From Stichopus chloronotus (lineage: Eukaryota; Echinodermata; Holothuroidea; Aspidochirotida; Stichopodidae), in NCBI GenBank assembly GCA_021234535.1, contig CM037845.1:6998143-7062142 (forward strand): 64,000 nt of DNA, given 5' to 3'. The position numbers and the translations under genes were made by a program. The notes under the pieces are model-generated. The model ran no database searches, was not told the origin of the DNA, and saw only the letters and a program-made list of their open reading frames with translations. Below are positions 47,746-59,849 of this stretch, piece by piece. The number at the start of each line of letters is the position of its first letter. The stretch's first letter is position 1.

Positions 47746-49082
47746 CGGGCCCCCACATATAATCCTGGTCTTAAGTTGGTGACTCATAACTCTCTCAAAA
47801 TACAGAAACGACCATTCGTGGAGCTCGTCAATTATATTTTGTGTACGATATACTGAAATGAGTCAAAATGCATCATTATAATTGAGTAATACATGAATTA
47901 CGTCATGTAATACATTAAGTAGTCAAAGTATGTGACCGCGTGACACGCCCAATCCACCAAATATCCAATATTACCTGACCAAAACCCTTCAAAACAAGAT
48001 ATATCTTTTCAAACCAAGGCCAGTAATTACATAAATAGTATTGTACTTCACTATGCTTTGTCATATAACTAAAACAAATTACTCACCGACTGTGTTGGGA
48101 TCAACCAACTTGACAAATAGGGATTGCCTAACCTTACGGCCCGTCAGGCACCATCCAAGACTGTGACTCGGTGCTTTTTTTACGCACTTACGCTAAGCAC
48201 AATACAATGAGAGGTAAATTCCATCCCCTTAACATATGTAAATTTTACGCTTGAACAGCACAGCCTTCCTATTAAGAGAAAATACCGAGGTACCTGGACG
48301 AAAGTAACACGCTCTATCTCTAATGGAAATCTACACTTGCGAAAACATGCTTGTGCCACTGGCACAAGCATGTTTGTTGTTAAATTTACAATTATATAAT
48401 GATAAAAATTCTTGCATGGAATTCGGAACAAAAAAAAAAAACTTTCCGTAACATCGGAAGTACATTTCAGATAATTTTGGGATGTTTTAACGTTGTCCAG
48501 TTAAAAAAGCAACATTGGAAACAGCTGTCTTGTGGACATAGTGTGTCATCTGCGTTTGCCTACTAACTCATACGAAAATTTTGGAGTTATCTTACTAGTA
48601 GGGTATAAGGAGGCCACTTGTATGCTTGTTGTCGGACGTACTTGCACGAATGACAATTTCAGGAAAACAAACCCACAGCAACAGATATGTTTAATCGCAG
48701 GGGTCGGAGTTCTCAGATATTCAAATAATTAAGTTAAATGAAGTATCATGTCCGCTGGAAGTTTCGTATTTCACCAGCCCTGCTCCAACAAGATCACAGT
48801 ATGGACTATTGCCGCATATAAATTATGTCTAGAATAAGCTCGATTGTACCATGCAAAGAACACAGCAGTGTATAAAACACACATGCAAACATATATGTCA
48901 GTTCATCATAAGAATGGTAATTGTTCAGTCCACAGTGAAGGAAAACTGAAGTGGTCACTATTGTATTTTAGAACACCAACTGCACCATTTGTTCATGGCC
49001 GAGATGACATTACTTTCGTATCGTTTCCTCTAATGAGATTTATCTCTACTAGATAGTAATTCAAATCAGTTGACCAAAATTC

Positions 49083-49084
<2 letters not shown>
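47746..49084. other. Spacer, nothing recognised apart from the stem-loop at 48,343
   Basis: Short frames at 48,180-48,431 (minus) and 48,532-48,732 (plus) have no supporting motif. The rest is AT-rich without recognised repeats. Confidence 0.4.
48343..48375. repeat. Perfect 15-bp stem-loop
   Basis: Arms AAACATGCTTGTGCC and GGCACAAGCATGTTT are separated by ACT. No terminator logic applies in an animal genome; it may be a small inverted duplication. Confidence 0.9.
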
Positions 49085-49173
<89 letters not shown>

Positions 49174-49204
49174 ATATGTATATATGTATACATATACATA
49201 TATA

Positions 49205-49241
<37 letters not shown>
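49085..49241. repeat. Compound (TA)n microsatellite, 157 bp, with TGTATATA octamers
   Basis: A long pure TA run, then TGTATATA units (about 49,161-49,190), a short irregular part and a second TA run. Tyr-Ile strings on both strands, including a 141-codon minus-strand frame, come from this tract. Confidence 0.97.
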
Positions 49242-49244
<3 letters not shown>

Positions 49245-50944
49245 GCATCTTCCAAGTGTAAAGGTACCGTTTGTGAAATCGTAATCGTTCAACATTCTCA
49301 CATGATTTTGGACACAGGCATCCCATGTACTGTACCACTTACTAGCATTGGATTTTGTCTCTTTGGCATCACAAAGTTGACTTTGTGTGTACTGATTACT
49401 AATGTGGTATTGCTTCAATAATTTTTAAACATTCCTTTTTGAGACTTTTTCACTGTTTCTCTTGATACAAAGTTTATCCCTGGTTGTCACAGCCATATTT
49501 ACTCATATGTTACGCAAGAGGGTGGTTCTCACTGTGGAAGTCATGCCACACAATAACGATTTTCAGTACCATCAAAGCCATTGGCAAACAAGTGTCATTG
49601 ACCTCAAGTCTAAATTCTTGTCCCACTAAGTCATTGTTTCGATTTTTTAACTTGCCCTTTAAGAAGACGTACATTTACTTCTCAAGGGATATTTTTTCTA
49701 ACAAACATCATGAACGCATATTTTGGAGACATCAGTATCACTTTTCTTATACTTATATTTAATGAAAATTTTAACATTTGAGACTTAAGTGAAACAAAAG
49801 GTTTTTCGTCCACCTTCCTCCTTTACTTTCATCAAGGTACACTTTCAGTGATATATATTTGAAAATTTTTGAGAAACACTAGGTTTGAAATAACAAAGTA
49901 CTCCTTTAAACGGCATGGGGTCTCTCGGGGACCAGAGAATCAAATGTTGTTCAATCTCACAGTGCTACATAAAGTCAATTGTTTTGAAGATTTGTCAAGG
50001 AAAACCCGAGATATGTAACAGGGCTATTACCACTCTAGACAGAAAGACTTGAAAATACGCAGGAAGGGGGGGGGGGGTAGGGCTGGAAAAATATTTTTAT
50101 GGGTGTAATTTAACATTCAACAGACCCTTTCCATGCTCGATTAAACTTGTTTTGTCTATGAACATGACATCTAATAGCCCCTGATATGCAGCTCAAAAAG
50201 CCAAGACATTGTATCGACTAGCCTGAGCTACATTGAGAGATCGCTGTTTAATTGAGGAGGTCACGTGGATCATCACAACAGGAGGTGACAAGACTGACCT
50301 TAGGCCTAGCTTAGACCCAAGTTAGTTCAACAAGTTAAACCTCAATGAAACAAAGAAATGGTGTAGTTGCAGAGACTGGCTGGTTAGTGTAGGAAAATTC
50401 CGCATGAAACGACCCCATGGAAAGAGACGAGATTTCTCCAAGTTAACTGTAGTACCTGAAACACGAGAAGACCCGTGTGCACTAATACAGTAGGTACGTC
50501 TTAGGTAGTGATCTGAGAGCCGTTTATTGCTTGTATCATCATTTTAACTCGAGATTTTGAAGATGTGACTTGCAATTGAAATACCCTCAAAATGGGACAA
50601 ACCGTCACAAACCGACAAACAGGCAATATGCAATCCTTGACGAAGTCCTCTAGAAACTCAGAGAAAGTCAATGAATAAACTTTTACTTTGTAGGAAAAAA
50701 TCCTATATGTTTATGAACTTAACAGTTCTACTCTCTAATATTTAGCGTAATGAAATTCCACATGCTCACCCACAATAAAACATACATAGTTGTTTTTTAT
50801 CTCTGTTGATATTTAAAACGATTCTGTCGAACCGTGAGGATGAAACAAAATCATTACTTAAAAACTAAAAAATTCCTGAAGATATATTCCATTGAAATGT
50901 AACATCAGATGTAGCACCATTTCTATCTAGACCAAACTACGTTA
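49242..50944. other. Spacer; G12 tract at 50,066-50,077
   Basis: No gene recognised. A single homopurine tract is the only compositional feature. Confidence 0.4.
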
Positions 50945-51021
50945 GCAAAAATTTCCCCAACCCAAGAGAGCAATCAGCCCTTGTGCTGCCCCTCTTCTGC
51001 TAAATTCTGAATCCGCCACTG
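50945..51021 (-). mobile_element. MITE-like terminus, CAGTGGCGG type (minus strand)
   Basis: On the minus strand from 51,021 it reads CAGTGGCGGATTCAGAATTT followed by 'agcagaagaggggcagcac'. This is the closest copy in the window to the widespread CAGTGGCGGATCCAG-type end. The partner end was not located. Confidence 0.5.
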
Positions 51022-52191
51022 CAACGACAATGTTGTAGGCATTCTTTACCTTCATCCATTGATATATTACAGTCAGAGCTCCGTCACATGGTGTTAATTT
51101 AAGTGTTTGAAGAAACGATAAATGTATTTCAGAAAGTTTTAGCAGTTATTTCTACAGAGTAGTTGAAATTGCGGAGATTTCGATTTGCCTTGTCTCAATT
51201 ATCACTACGAAAAACGTTGCAGAAGGGGTTGTTTGGGCGTGATATTCGCAGAGGCGTTACGCAAACTAATGTGGTGTATGTTACCAAGAGTTTCGTTTCA
51301 CAAAGTTAATCACGATTAAATATTGCGAAGTGAAGTTGACTAATTGATATTAGTTAAAGAACAATTATACGTTGTAAGGACTTTGTTAACGAATAAATGT
51401 ATGCCACTGTTGATGACCGGCACGGGCACGCCAAAGCTCTGTATTACTTGATTCCCATGCTTGAATGACTATATTCCTATAGTAGGTGAAAAGCACCGAT
51501 TATGGTAGTCCTATGCGTTTGGAGATTGAAGACTGAGGTCAATTAAAGACATAAAGAGATGAAAATTCGTTTTACAGATGCAAAAAAAGAGGTCGAATAG
51601 TTTGGAATAGATTCTGCTTCCATAAGCACCATTTCCTCATAATGATCCTTGCCAGTAACAGGGCCAAAGTCTATAAAAGACTTTACTTATGAAAGAGGGT
51701 TTCTTAAAAGGATAATCATTCGAGAACGAAGATTCACACGAAGTTTTTTAATGCTTTAATAGTGGCATAGTTACTGGTGCAATATCAAGATTGGCATTTA
51801 AAGCATAAGACACCCACGCCACAAATATAAAATACTTTAAGGTTTGCTACTGATGACACTCCTACTCTAAAATTTGAGAGCAGAAACCGCTTTAGTTTGG
51901 TCTTAAGAACCATTCTTAGTGACGTCATAAGAACCATTCTGTTCGCATTACTACATCAACAGTAAGTTTATTTCACCTACAAGGCGAAAATACTTCTAAG
52001 AGGAACATGCAATAAAACATGTATACCCCAGGGCATTCCTTAAAAAATGTCATCGGGTTCTTCGCCGTATCGTTGCGTTAGAAAGAGAACCAGTGCTCAC
52101 CCCAATCTTCACTTTAGACTGACCTTTAAGTGCCTTCAGTTCTATACTTTCACTGTAGTGATAATGTAGTGTTCGTCCTCTACCAAGAACG
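51022..52191. other. Spacer, nothing recognised
   Basis: Contains a short tandem 'agaaccattct' pair near 51,907 and 51,930, and otherwise plain AT-rich sequence. Confidence 0.35.
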
Positions 52192-52250
52192 CAGTGGCTG
52201 AAGAGGGAGGAGCAGGGGACAGAGTGCCCCCGAAATTTGGGGACGCGATG
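52192..52250 (+). mobile_element. Diverged CAGTGGC-type MITE terminus
   Basis: CAGTGGCTGAAGAGGGAGGA is followed by 'gtgcccccgaaatttgggg', the layout usual for this type of end (purine-rich, then a C tract and GAAATTT). A 113-codon minus-strand frame across 52,142-52,483 is a by-product. Confidence 0.45.
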
Positions 52251-52369
52251 GATGATGTTGGAAATTGATATTGGAGGGAGGGATGGGAAGTTGACTTAGG
52301 TGGGGAGAACTGGTACGCCAAAACTGGTTGAGGTAGACTGGGAAATTGGGAAACTGCTGGGCTTAATAA

Positions 52370-53930
52370 AATAGAAAGCTGGAAATGAAAACGACGAAAC
52401 AGATGAACAACACAATTGAAACAAGGTGTATATAAAGGTGTGAAATCGTTGATTCGAGGTCTTGATTGGCCATACATGTTCATGTTGCTTACACGCAGTA
52501 TCTACGAACATGCTGCTATGGTATGACTTCTGCAGAAGGGTCGGTACATTTATTTCACGTGGGACGCCTCCCCGAACCTAGAACTGTGAATCAAAACCTT
52601 GGATATGAATGATGCAAAAACAATTTCCTCTACTTTTTCCAAACTAACAATAAATTAAAGAAATCAACAAAAGTGCTGGTTGTCAATGCCAACTTAAGCT
52701 AAGGAAATACGGAGCAATATTCTGTCATATTCCTATTTAATAGTAGGTCAATTCTACTACTTAAATTATGTCAATTCTAATACTTAAAAGTATTTCAGTT
52801 TTATTTCTAATAAAAGGTGGAAATTTTTCAACACGGGTGCATGTAACAAGCGCTTGCTTGGCAGGGTCGTTTTCCAGACAAAATTACAAAATGGGGTTCT
52901 GCGTCTCTTTGTTACTTTAGCTAATGTTCAACCTCATACCGCGTTTTCTTTTTTGCATGCAGTAGTAAGATTAAATGAGGCATTACCAAGTAATAAAAAG
53001 AAGGGTATTATCTCAACCCATTTGATGCTCTTTTTCATATATACATTGATTTTTGTCTCATTAGACCTAACTGAGAAATTGCAAGCATGAGATCCTTGTT
53101 TCAAGGCTGGGTACATGCAGTATAGAACCCTCGGGAAGTGCCACTTCTTGCCACCCACCTAGAGAGTTTGAAAAGCAAAAAAAATTCTTTTACTCTCCAC
53201 ACAAACTGATGCTGGCGCTCCGCTTAGAGGAGGGAGGTTCCCCCTTTCCCTTATACATCCCGCCATGCCTTCCACGCCTATCCATGGACCAAATTAATTT
53301 AAATCCTGTCTTTTCTTTATCATTGATAGGGGAGTACCCCTTCCCTTATACTCCTAAGCAGGACAGTCAAAAGTAGCGACGATGAGTTGATATTGCCACC
53401 TAATAAAAACAAGAAAATAGCTACGTCCCAAAAGAGAGTTATGGAGAAATCACATTTTTTCAGAGGAATGTCAAGTCTTCAAGCAGTTGCCGACAAATTT
53501 GATTTGCAAGTTACAGTTGTCATGGCAATGGTCATGTTCGAAGAAAACAGCTCCTTAGTCTCCAGTTGTGGACTGTCGGTTGGACAGTTGCGTATATATT
53601 CCACATAAAAAAAATTAAAAAACGTCCAAGTTTATAGTTTTATTTGCGTTGACTTATTGCTGTTGTTTTGACCAGTAAGAAATTTGCTTCAATTTCTATG
53701 GTTACACTGGAAATGAATATATCTTAACTCATTGTATTCGCCAACAGAATGGTTCACTACTAATCATAGTGACGGTATACACGTACATGTTCATGAGATG
53801 ACAACAATGCATGAAATGCCCTCTTCCTCTAATGTGGTGTGAGATATAATATATATTGCGCTGTACGTGATGACACATTCAATTACTAAAATTTTGCACT
53901 ATGAGCATAGTTAGCAAAAACGTAAACACT
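52370..53930 (+). repeat. Duplicated spacer block, copy 1 (interrupted)
   Basis: It matches 58,430-59,215 in two parts: 52,370-52,835 ('gtgtgaaatcgttgattcRagg', 'caRRaccttggatRt', 'tgtcaatgccaact', 'gtcaattctactactta') and 53,625-53,930 ('attgctgttgt.ttgaccag', 'caacaatgcatgaaatg', 'cctctaatgtggt', 'gtacgtgatgac'). Between them is about 0.8 kb absent from copy 2, including an R1 fragment. Confidence 0.72.
53040..53390 (-). repeat. Unclassified repeat family R1, fragment inside duplicated block copy 1
   Basis: On the minus strand it shows 'ctaagcggagcgccagcatc', 'ttttcaaactc' and a 'gcacttcc' segment, then 'tctcatgcttgcaatttctc'. This is the same order as in the 15-kb and 19-kb copies. It explains part of the length difference between the two duplicated blocks. 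Confidence 0.55.
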
Positions 53931-54959
53931 AACATTAAGCAAAGAACAAATTCTATCCAAGGGAATTCTCCAAAAACATTAAGGGTAACGTAGTATGAGA
54001 GATTTGTTTGACAGTTTAACAGTTTGTCCGTAAAAGTCCGTAGCACACCACACTACCACACATTGCGCCCTCTTGCGCCATAATACGAACCACCGTCGTA
54101 GACAAGGGCACACGATCCTTACATTGGGTACATGTGATCACTACGTCTGCAATGCGCCGTGCACAGTTCTTGGACGATTCATCTACTTTCATGCTTGAAA
54201 AAATGAAAACAAGAAAAGGAAATCCACCCAGAGTTGCATGTCATCCATATATTGTTGTCCATAACCATTCCCTCCTTTAGAGTGTGTATTATAGTAGATA
54301 GAAGATCGAGAGTTTGAACTCTCAGCACTTTACATTAAACACAATACACACAATACATAGGTTCAACTAACTAGGCGCAGCACACTGGTTGTGTAAACAA
54401 CCATGGATGTGTAAATAACGCACAAGTGTTGGGTAAATGTAGCAGTCACACGTGTGCGTCAAAGTACATATTACGATGCAGATCATGTGTGTGTCGAAGT
54501 AGTCCTTTGATTTCCTTTATTTCTCAGACAAGCGCCCCACCACTCTGGGTGTTTTGTAATACTTCTATGAAACACGTCACTATCGTTTGCATTACTCAAT
54601 TTCTTTTCTTGCCAAAACGTACTGTAAACAACTCAATTCCTTGTATACACGACGTGTAACACTAAAAACATACTGAGTATGGGTATTACCAAAAGCATGC
54701 ATGGAAAATGACATTGCTATTAGGTATAATCGTTCAGTCCAAACACGGTTGCATAGGTTCAAGTCACATTGTGTGAAAAGCAAAGATATAAAATTTATCT
54801 TACACTTTTTACGAACACAACGTACCGTACTGTATTATATGCCCTATTGACCTATGACGTCACCGGTCAGGTGTACAATACATGGCATAATCAGGTACCT
54901 AACAACCAAGTGTAAAGTTCAGTAGACTTACTGTCTACAAGGAAATCAAGAGTCACTTT
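53931..54959. other. Spacer, nothing recognised
   Basis: Somewhat richer in CA and CACAC motifs, with no exon or shared repeat. Frames at 54,426-54,659 and 54,592-54,783 overlap on opposite strands and have no support. Confidence 0.35.
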
Positions 54960-55320
54960 TTCAAAACCGTTTGTCCATTAGAAATTTGACCTGTGACATC
55001 TGAAATTTGATCTCTGACTTCAAATATTGATGAGAGACACATCTTCAGACCATGGGTCACCTATTTACCAACTTTCATCCTTATTGGCTTTGTTGTCTAA
55101 GAGGAGTTGCAGCTATAAACGTTATCGATGTCAAATTTGGCCCTTAACCTGTGAACGTGAACTTTGACCTCAATACACATCCAAGCATGATTTTGTGATA
55201 AAATATTGTACACTGAACATATACTTGAAGGTTCGACTGCAAAGATTCGTGCAAAATTCGTGTCAATTGTTAACGATTTGGGGGTTAGTTTTTCACCGTT
55301 TAGACAAAATAGCGTAAATT
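54960..55320 (+). repeat. Probable dispersed repeat with repeated TTTGACCT-like motifs
   Basis: Contains GAAATTTGACCTGTGACATC, 'aaatttgatctctgac', 'aacctgtgaacgtgaactttgacctc' and a 'tcacctatttaccaactttcatcc' segment. Sequences of this style are common dispersed repeats in marine invertebrates (general knowledge). No second copy is present here. Confidence 0.35.
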
Positions 55321-56068
55321 CATAGACAAGGACTCATAGATATCAACAGTCGTTTTAAAATCAAACGTGAGTTTAAAATGTGAATTGTAAAATGTGTGGG
55401 AAATGAACGAATCACTCGGAAAGATTTCAGTTGCTTAAACGGAGAAGTAACGTGTTGTTGTAACGTCATTTTACTGTAACATAGATGTGTAATGCTGGGT
55501 ACTTCTTTTATTTATTCTCTACGCCAAAGTCCTCCGTTTACAGTGCTGTAGAAGCTGTGCGTCCTTTTGTTTTGCGCAAGTGCTCAATTTAGTGCTTTAG
55601 TATTGCCAAGGATCTGTGTCAAGTGATCCTTGCAGCACTCTAGGAATTGGATATCTGGTGGGAACCAGGAGATCGGTTCGCCGAATGCGCTTACCTTTGG
55701 AACAAAGGGAAGGAGCCGATGTGTACTAGTTGTTAGGGGACGTAAACAGTGACGGTTGTCCCAGACTTTAAGTTCAGTCAGAGACCCGGGGAGAAGTCCC
55801 AGGTGCTTATCTGCACTGGGAGGAAACCTACGAGGCGATGTGTGCTGGCAACTGTTACTTGGAGAGGTAAACATCTGCTGACAGGGTATCGTCACGTGAC
55901 CAAAGGCAGCGCTAAATCGAAGGCATAAGAGGCCTGAGGGCGCTGATAAACGAGCATTCGGAGTCACAGTCAGAGTTAGAGCCAGAGTCATAGTCGAGCA
56001 GTCAGACAAAAACAGGAGACCAGCACAGAGAAGATCGGTCTGAAGACGTCGCTTATCGTAAGCAGGTA
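55321..56068. other. GC-richer spacer with an unsupported 141-codon minus-strand frame
   Basis: Base composition rises from about 55.6 kb. A minus-strand frame at 55,584-56,009 starts with ATG and is Ser/Pro/Leu-rich, but it has no recognised domain, signal peptide or partner exon. It borders the 51-bp minisatellite and most likely belongs to the same repetitive unit. Confidence 0.3.
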
Positions 56069-56314
56069 TCTGTAGGTCGTTTGTATATTGTTAGCGTCAA
56101 CAGTTTATTTATAAGACCTGCTGTGAGACACTCGTTTATCGTTAGCGACCACAGTCTTTCCATAGGACCTGCTGTGAGGCATTTGTAAATCGTTTGCGAC
56201 CACAGTTCATCCACAGGACTTGTGGTCGACCATTTGTGAATCGTCAGCGGCCACAGTTTATTTGTAGGACCTGTTGTGAGACACTTGTTTATTGTTTGCA
56301 CACTTTATTCGATT
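56069..56314. repeat. 51-bp minisatellite, about 4.8 units
   Basis: Units begin with GACCTGCTGTGAG-like sequence at 56,115, 56,166, 56,217 and 56,268, exactly 51 bases apart, with a partial unit before 56,115. Each contains TATCGTTAGCGRCCACAGT-like sequence. Because 51 is divisible by three, one minus-strand frame (56,053-56,301) shows a 17-residue repeat with a recurring KCLTAGP motif. A coding role is not supported. Confidence 0.85.
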
Positions 56315-56469
56315 AGTTTGCAGGGTGGACGTTTGCATAATGTTGCCGGGTACGGTTCATCGATAGGAGGGGCCGAGGCCGTTAGTATATCGTTAGCGGC
56401 CACATTTGTTTAGTGTTGACGGCACAGTGTATCAGTGGGACAAGACGGAGATGCCAGCGTTTGTGGAGG

Positions 56470-56625
56470 ATAACCACTTGTGAAGGAGAGGGGTTGCTGT
56501 CCCAGACGTCAGACGTCAGCGCTTGTGCACGAGAGAGGGGTTGCTGTCCCGGACGTGGGACAAGGGGAACTCTCTAGACGTCAGCGCTTGTGGACTGGGG
56601 GGGGGGAGGGGTTGCTGGCTCGGAG
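56470..56625 (+). repeat. Imperfect tandem repeat with GAGGGGTTGCTG units
   Basis: GAGGGGTTGCTG occurs three times (about 56,491, 56,535 and 56,606), each with a nearby AGACGTCAGCGCTTGTG or CGGACG motif. It continues the repetitive GC-rich tract from the 51-bp array and ends just before a GGCTATAAATAATT sequence that resembles a TATA box by chance or by origin. Confidence 0.6.
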
Positions 56626-58429
56626 ATCGCACTATATTGTTTCATTGGCTATAAATAATTACATCATATTGATTGTAATTACACTGTACATTAATTGATT
56701 ACAATCACTACGAAAGAGCGCACCAATTATAATACAGAGGAACGCGTATATCGTCCTTGCCTACTGTTTCGCTTGTCTCTGGGCGCTCCCCATCCACCCT
56801 TTATTTCTTCCCTTGCCCGGTCTATCCCCCAAAGGAACCCACGTCGGAAGTGGCGTTAAAAATGCATAGCACATAACGTATTGAGTGGGCTGTGACCGGA
56901 CAGATGGAGCAAGGCTCCTTTTCATATGCAATTAAAAGTGTATTGTGAAGATTTGCAAGTTAAAATATCCTTTTTTTTGTCACAGTCTTCGACCAAATCA
57001 CTGTGATATTCGCAAATTCTGTGACTTAATATAGCATTATTTCATCTCGGAGTTGGCACTGGGAAATCTTTTCTCGACCTGAATTGTATGCTGGTGTGTG
57101 GGTACCTACCACCATAACCAATGTATGTTTATAAATCATGATATATGCTGCATTGTGATGATTATACTTCAACTTCCTACTTATCTTTATTTATTGTTTT
57201 TATGATCATAATGGAGAAATTTATAGCTTGTGGAAGAACACGGGCCTGATCCGCAGCTTACCTAGGCTACAGTAACTAACATTTCTACAATGTAGTATCC
57301 AGGTATCCGTATTCAGGTGTAAAGTTTGTCTATAGTTGCGTCACAGTTTTGTTGTGTTAAAAAATGTTGCAGTCACTATTTCAAAGTTACAGTTTTTAAA
57401 CCTGTCCAATGACGTATGAAATTTTGATTGGTGTGCTCTTACTTAAAATAGTTAAGTTCATCGTGAAATGAAACTTTCTTAAGTTGGCGCTTAATTAAGC
57501 TATCAACTTGTTCTTGTATTAGCAGGCAATATCACTGGAATCCACCTTTTTGTCACTGGCGCTTAATTAATATCTCCACGTCCTTGTTCCTTGTATTAGC
57601 AGGCAACACATACCAAAGGCGTTGCAAAATTAAGACAGAATATACAATCCTTGTTACCTCGTAAAGTAAACAGATTGTATTATTGTAATTTTCCACAATA
57701 AAATTTTATCGGCCTTCCCAGGTCGCTCTTTCAGCGGAACTTTTCAAACCTGCAATGTAAGGCAAAAGTATTTCTTTCGGTGACCGCAATCATGGGCTAG
57801 GATCAGAAAGTTAAAAAAAAAATGAAGCGTGGATCAACAAAACACAGTAATCAAACTATCAAGCAAATTTGGGGCAAACTGCTGAACGTGTTATCTCAAC
57901 GGATAGATCTGTAGCTGATCTCTTGACCATAAAAGCATGTTGATCCGATTTCTGCGACCCTGCCCACTGAAAAAGAAAGAAATTGAGAGGTGTGGCTACA
58001 GTAATTTCTTTAGTCACTTACAGCCTGTGCACTCGAAGCGCTAGAAGAGATTCTCCTAACTAAGGATGGTATAGCGAGACTTCATTTTTCATCCATGGAT
58101 AGGCTAAAACCGCAGAGCATACTGTAACCTCTCCTCTTGGACCCAATAGTCTTTGCCCCTGGACCCCAACAGAGGTCCTAAACATCCCGCTGAACCCCAC
58201 TCTCTAAGATTGATGTATGAACCACAAAATGTTATCTACATAATTCACCAGAGCAGTGACGCACTCGAGGGGCGTAGAGTAATGTTGAAAAAGAGAGGAA
58301 CAAAGCCAAACAAATAAAATAAAAGGAAGAGACCAGGGAGGGATGATAACGTGACGGATTTCGGGGGCCGGGACTTGAAAAGTACCGGGCTTCATAAGAG
58401 TGTCTTTTTATGACATGGAAAACTAAGGC
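56626..58429. other. Spacer with a short imperfect tandem pair
   Basis: A 'tggcgcttaattaa...cttgttc...ttgtattagcaggcaa' unit occurs at about 57,484 and 57,559. The 58,120-58,200 stretch has GGACCC/GAACCCCACTCTCT motifs also seen near 31.47 kb. No gene is supported. Confidence 0.45.
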
Positions 58430-59215
58430 AAATCAGATTAATTCAGCAAAGAAAAAAAACATATAATAAAGACAAGGCGTTCTTAAAGGTGTGAACTCGT
58501 TGATTCAAGGCTTAGATCCAACATACACGCGCCTGTTGCGTATACGCAGTACACAAGTTTCCGGCTAGTTAATGGAATCCTCAGCAGAACAGTCGGCATA
58601 TTTGTATCACGCAGGACACAGTAGCTAAACCTCTCACACACTGAATCCATACCTTGGATGTTAATGATGTCAAGGATTCTAGAGACAATGCCTCTATTGT
58701 ATTTAATGCTGAAGTATTAATGAATAAATAACTCCCCGAAAAGTATTAGTTGTCAATGCCAACTAACGCTATTGCTAATACGAACCAATTTGCTGTCATA
58801 TTGTCAATTCTACTACTTAAAACCATGCGTATTCTTTTTTTTTAAGAAGGTTGTAAATGTTTTGGCATACAACAAAATCATGTTTTTAACCTGGCATTTA
58901 TGTTCAACTGTTAACCCCAATTTTTATTTAAGTTTATAGTTTCTGTTTGAGTTTACGTATTGCTGTTGTCTTGACCAGCAAGACACTTTGCTCAATTGCC
59001 ATGACAAAACCTGAAAATAGTATATCGTAACTACTTGTATACAAGTAGTTACAATGCATATTCGGCAACTATATGGTTTACAACTAATTATAGTAATATA
59101 TACAAAGAGGTTTCTGAGATTGCAACAATGCATGAAATGTCCTATACCTCTAATGTGGTTTAAAGTATAACAAATACTGAACTATACGTGATGACGTGTG
59201 AATGACTATTATTTG
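58430..59215 (+). repeat. Duplicated spacer block, copy 2 (uninterrupted)
   Basis: It is colinear with the two halves of 52,370-53,930 but lacks the roughly 0.8-kb insertion. It carries a 26-bp palindrome (59,027-59,052) that copy 1 lacks. Confidence 0.72.
59027..59052. repeat. Perfect 26-bp palindrome
   Basis: GTAACTACTTGTA is followed immediately by its exact reverse complement. At the corresponding place in copy 1 (about 53,727-53,745) only the left part is present in diverged form. Confidence 0.95.
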
Positions 59216-59849
59216 AGCTGGTGCATTTTGCGAACGTGCAACATTTGGAGTCGAGGAATAACCCGCGAGCACCTGTGGAAATCATTTAACTTGCTTCCTC
59301 TCAAAATAGTGATCACCAAATCCCATTTAAAGCAGAATTTTGTCATATGGCCTTTGTTCTGTAATATGTACACTTTATAACATATAATTCTCATATAGAA
59401 ATCTTCACACTTTGCCTGTATAATGTTGTATTATAAATGCACTCTGTGAACAAATATGATGTGTAAGCCCTGACAATAATTCAAGTTTTATGGCTCATTG
59501 TGTGCACATTCCTGGGTTTGGCATGCTTGAGTAACTTTATTGAAATTTCACACCCACGCCGTTCTTTTTAATCGTACACACGAAGCATTCAACAAAGACA
59601 AACTTGGTGCCTGTAAGTAAAAGTAGGAACTAAATGATAAACATATACGTGCGCGAGACAACACCGCAACTTTTCTATCTACTACCGCAATATCAGGTAA
59701 GCAAATCAGTATTTTCTTCGAACAAAATTTACATGTACAAATATAACGTAATAGATTATTATAAATGTCATAAGATGGGCATAATCAGTAAGCGGCTTAG
59801 CTTCAAATTTTATGGTAATGGTGCATTTTCCATTGAAAACTTGAACTTA
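59216..59849. other. Spacer, nothing recognised
   Basis: AT-rich, with only short chance frames on both strands. Confidence 0.35.

Noticed and set aside
48993..49418. 141-codon minus-strand frame with long Tyr-Ile strings, and overlapping frames on both strands
   Set aside because: It is a translation of the (TA)n microsatellite; both strands are open for the same reason.
52142..52483. 113-codon Pro/Ser-rich minus-strand frame
   Set aside because: It overlaps a MITE-like terminus and a duplicated spacer block, and the paralogous block at 58.4 kb does not keep the frame.
54960..55320. AACTTTGACCTCA-like motifs considered as nuclear receptor sites
   Set aside because: They occur within what appears to be a dispersed repeat with no nearby gene; resemblance alone is not evidence of regulation.
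55584..56009. 141-codon minus-strand frame
   Set aside because: No recognised domain, low-complexity Ser/Pro/Leu composition, adjacent to a minisatellite; not enough to call a gene.
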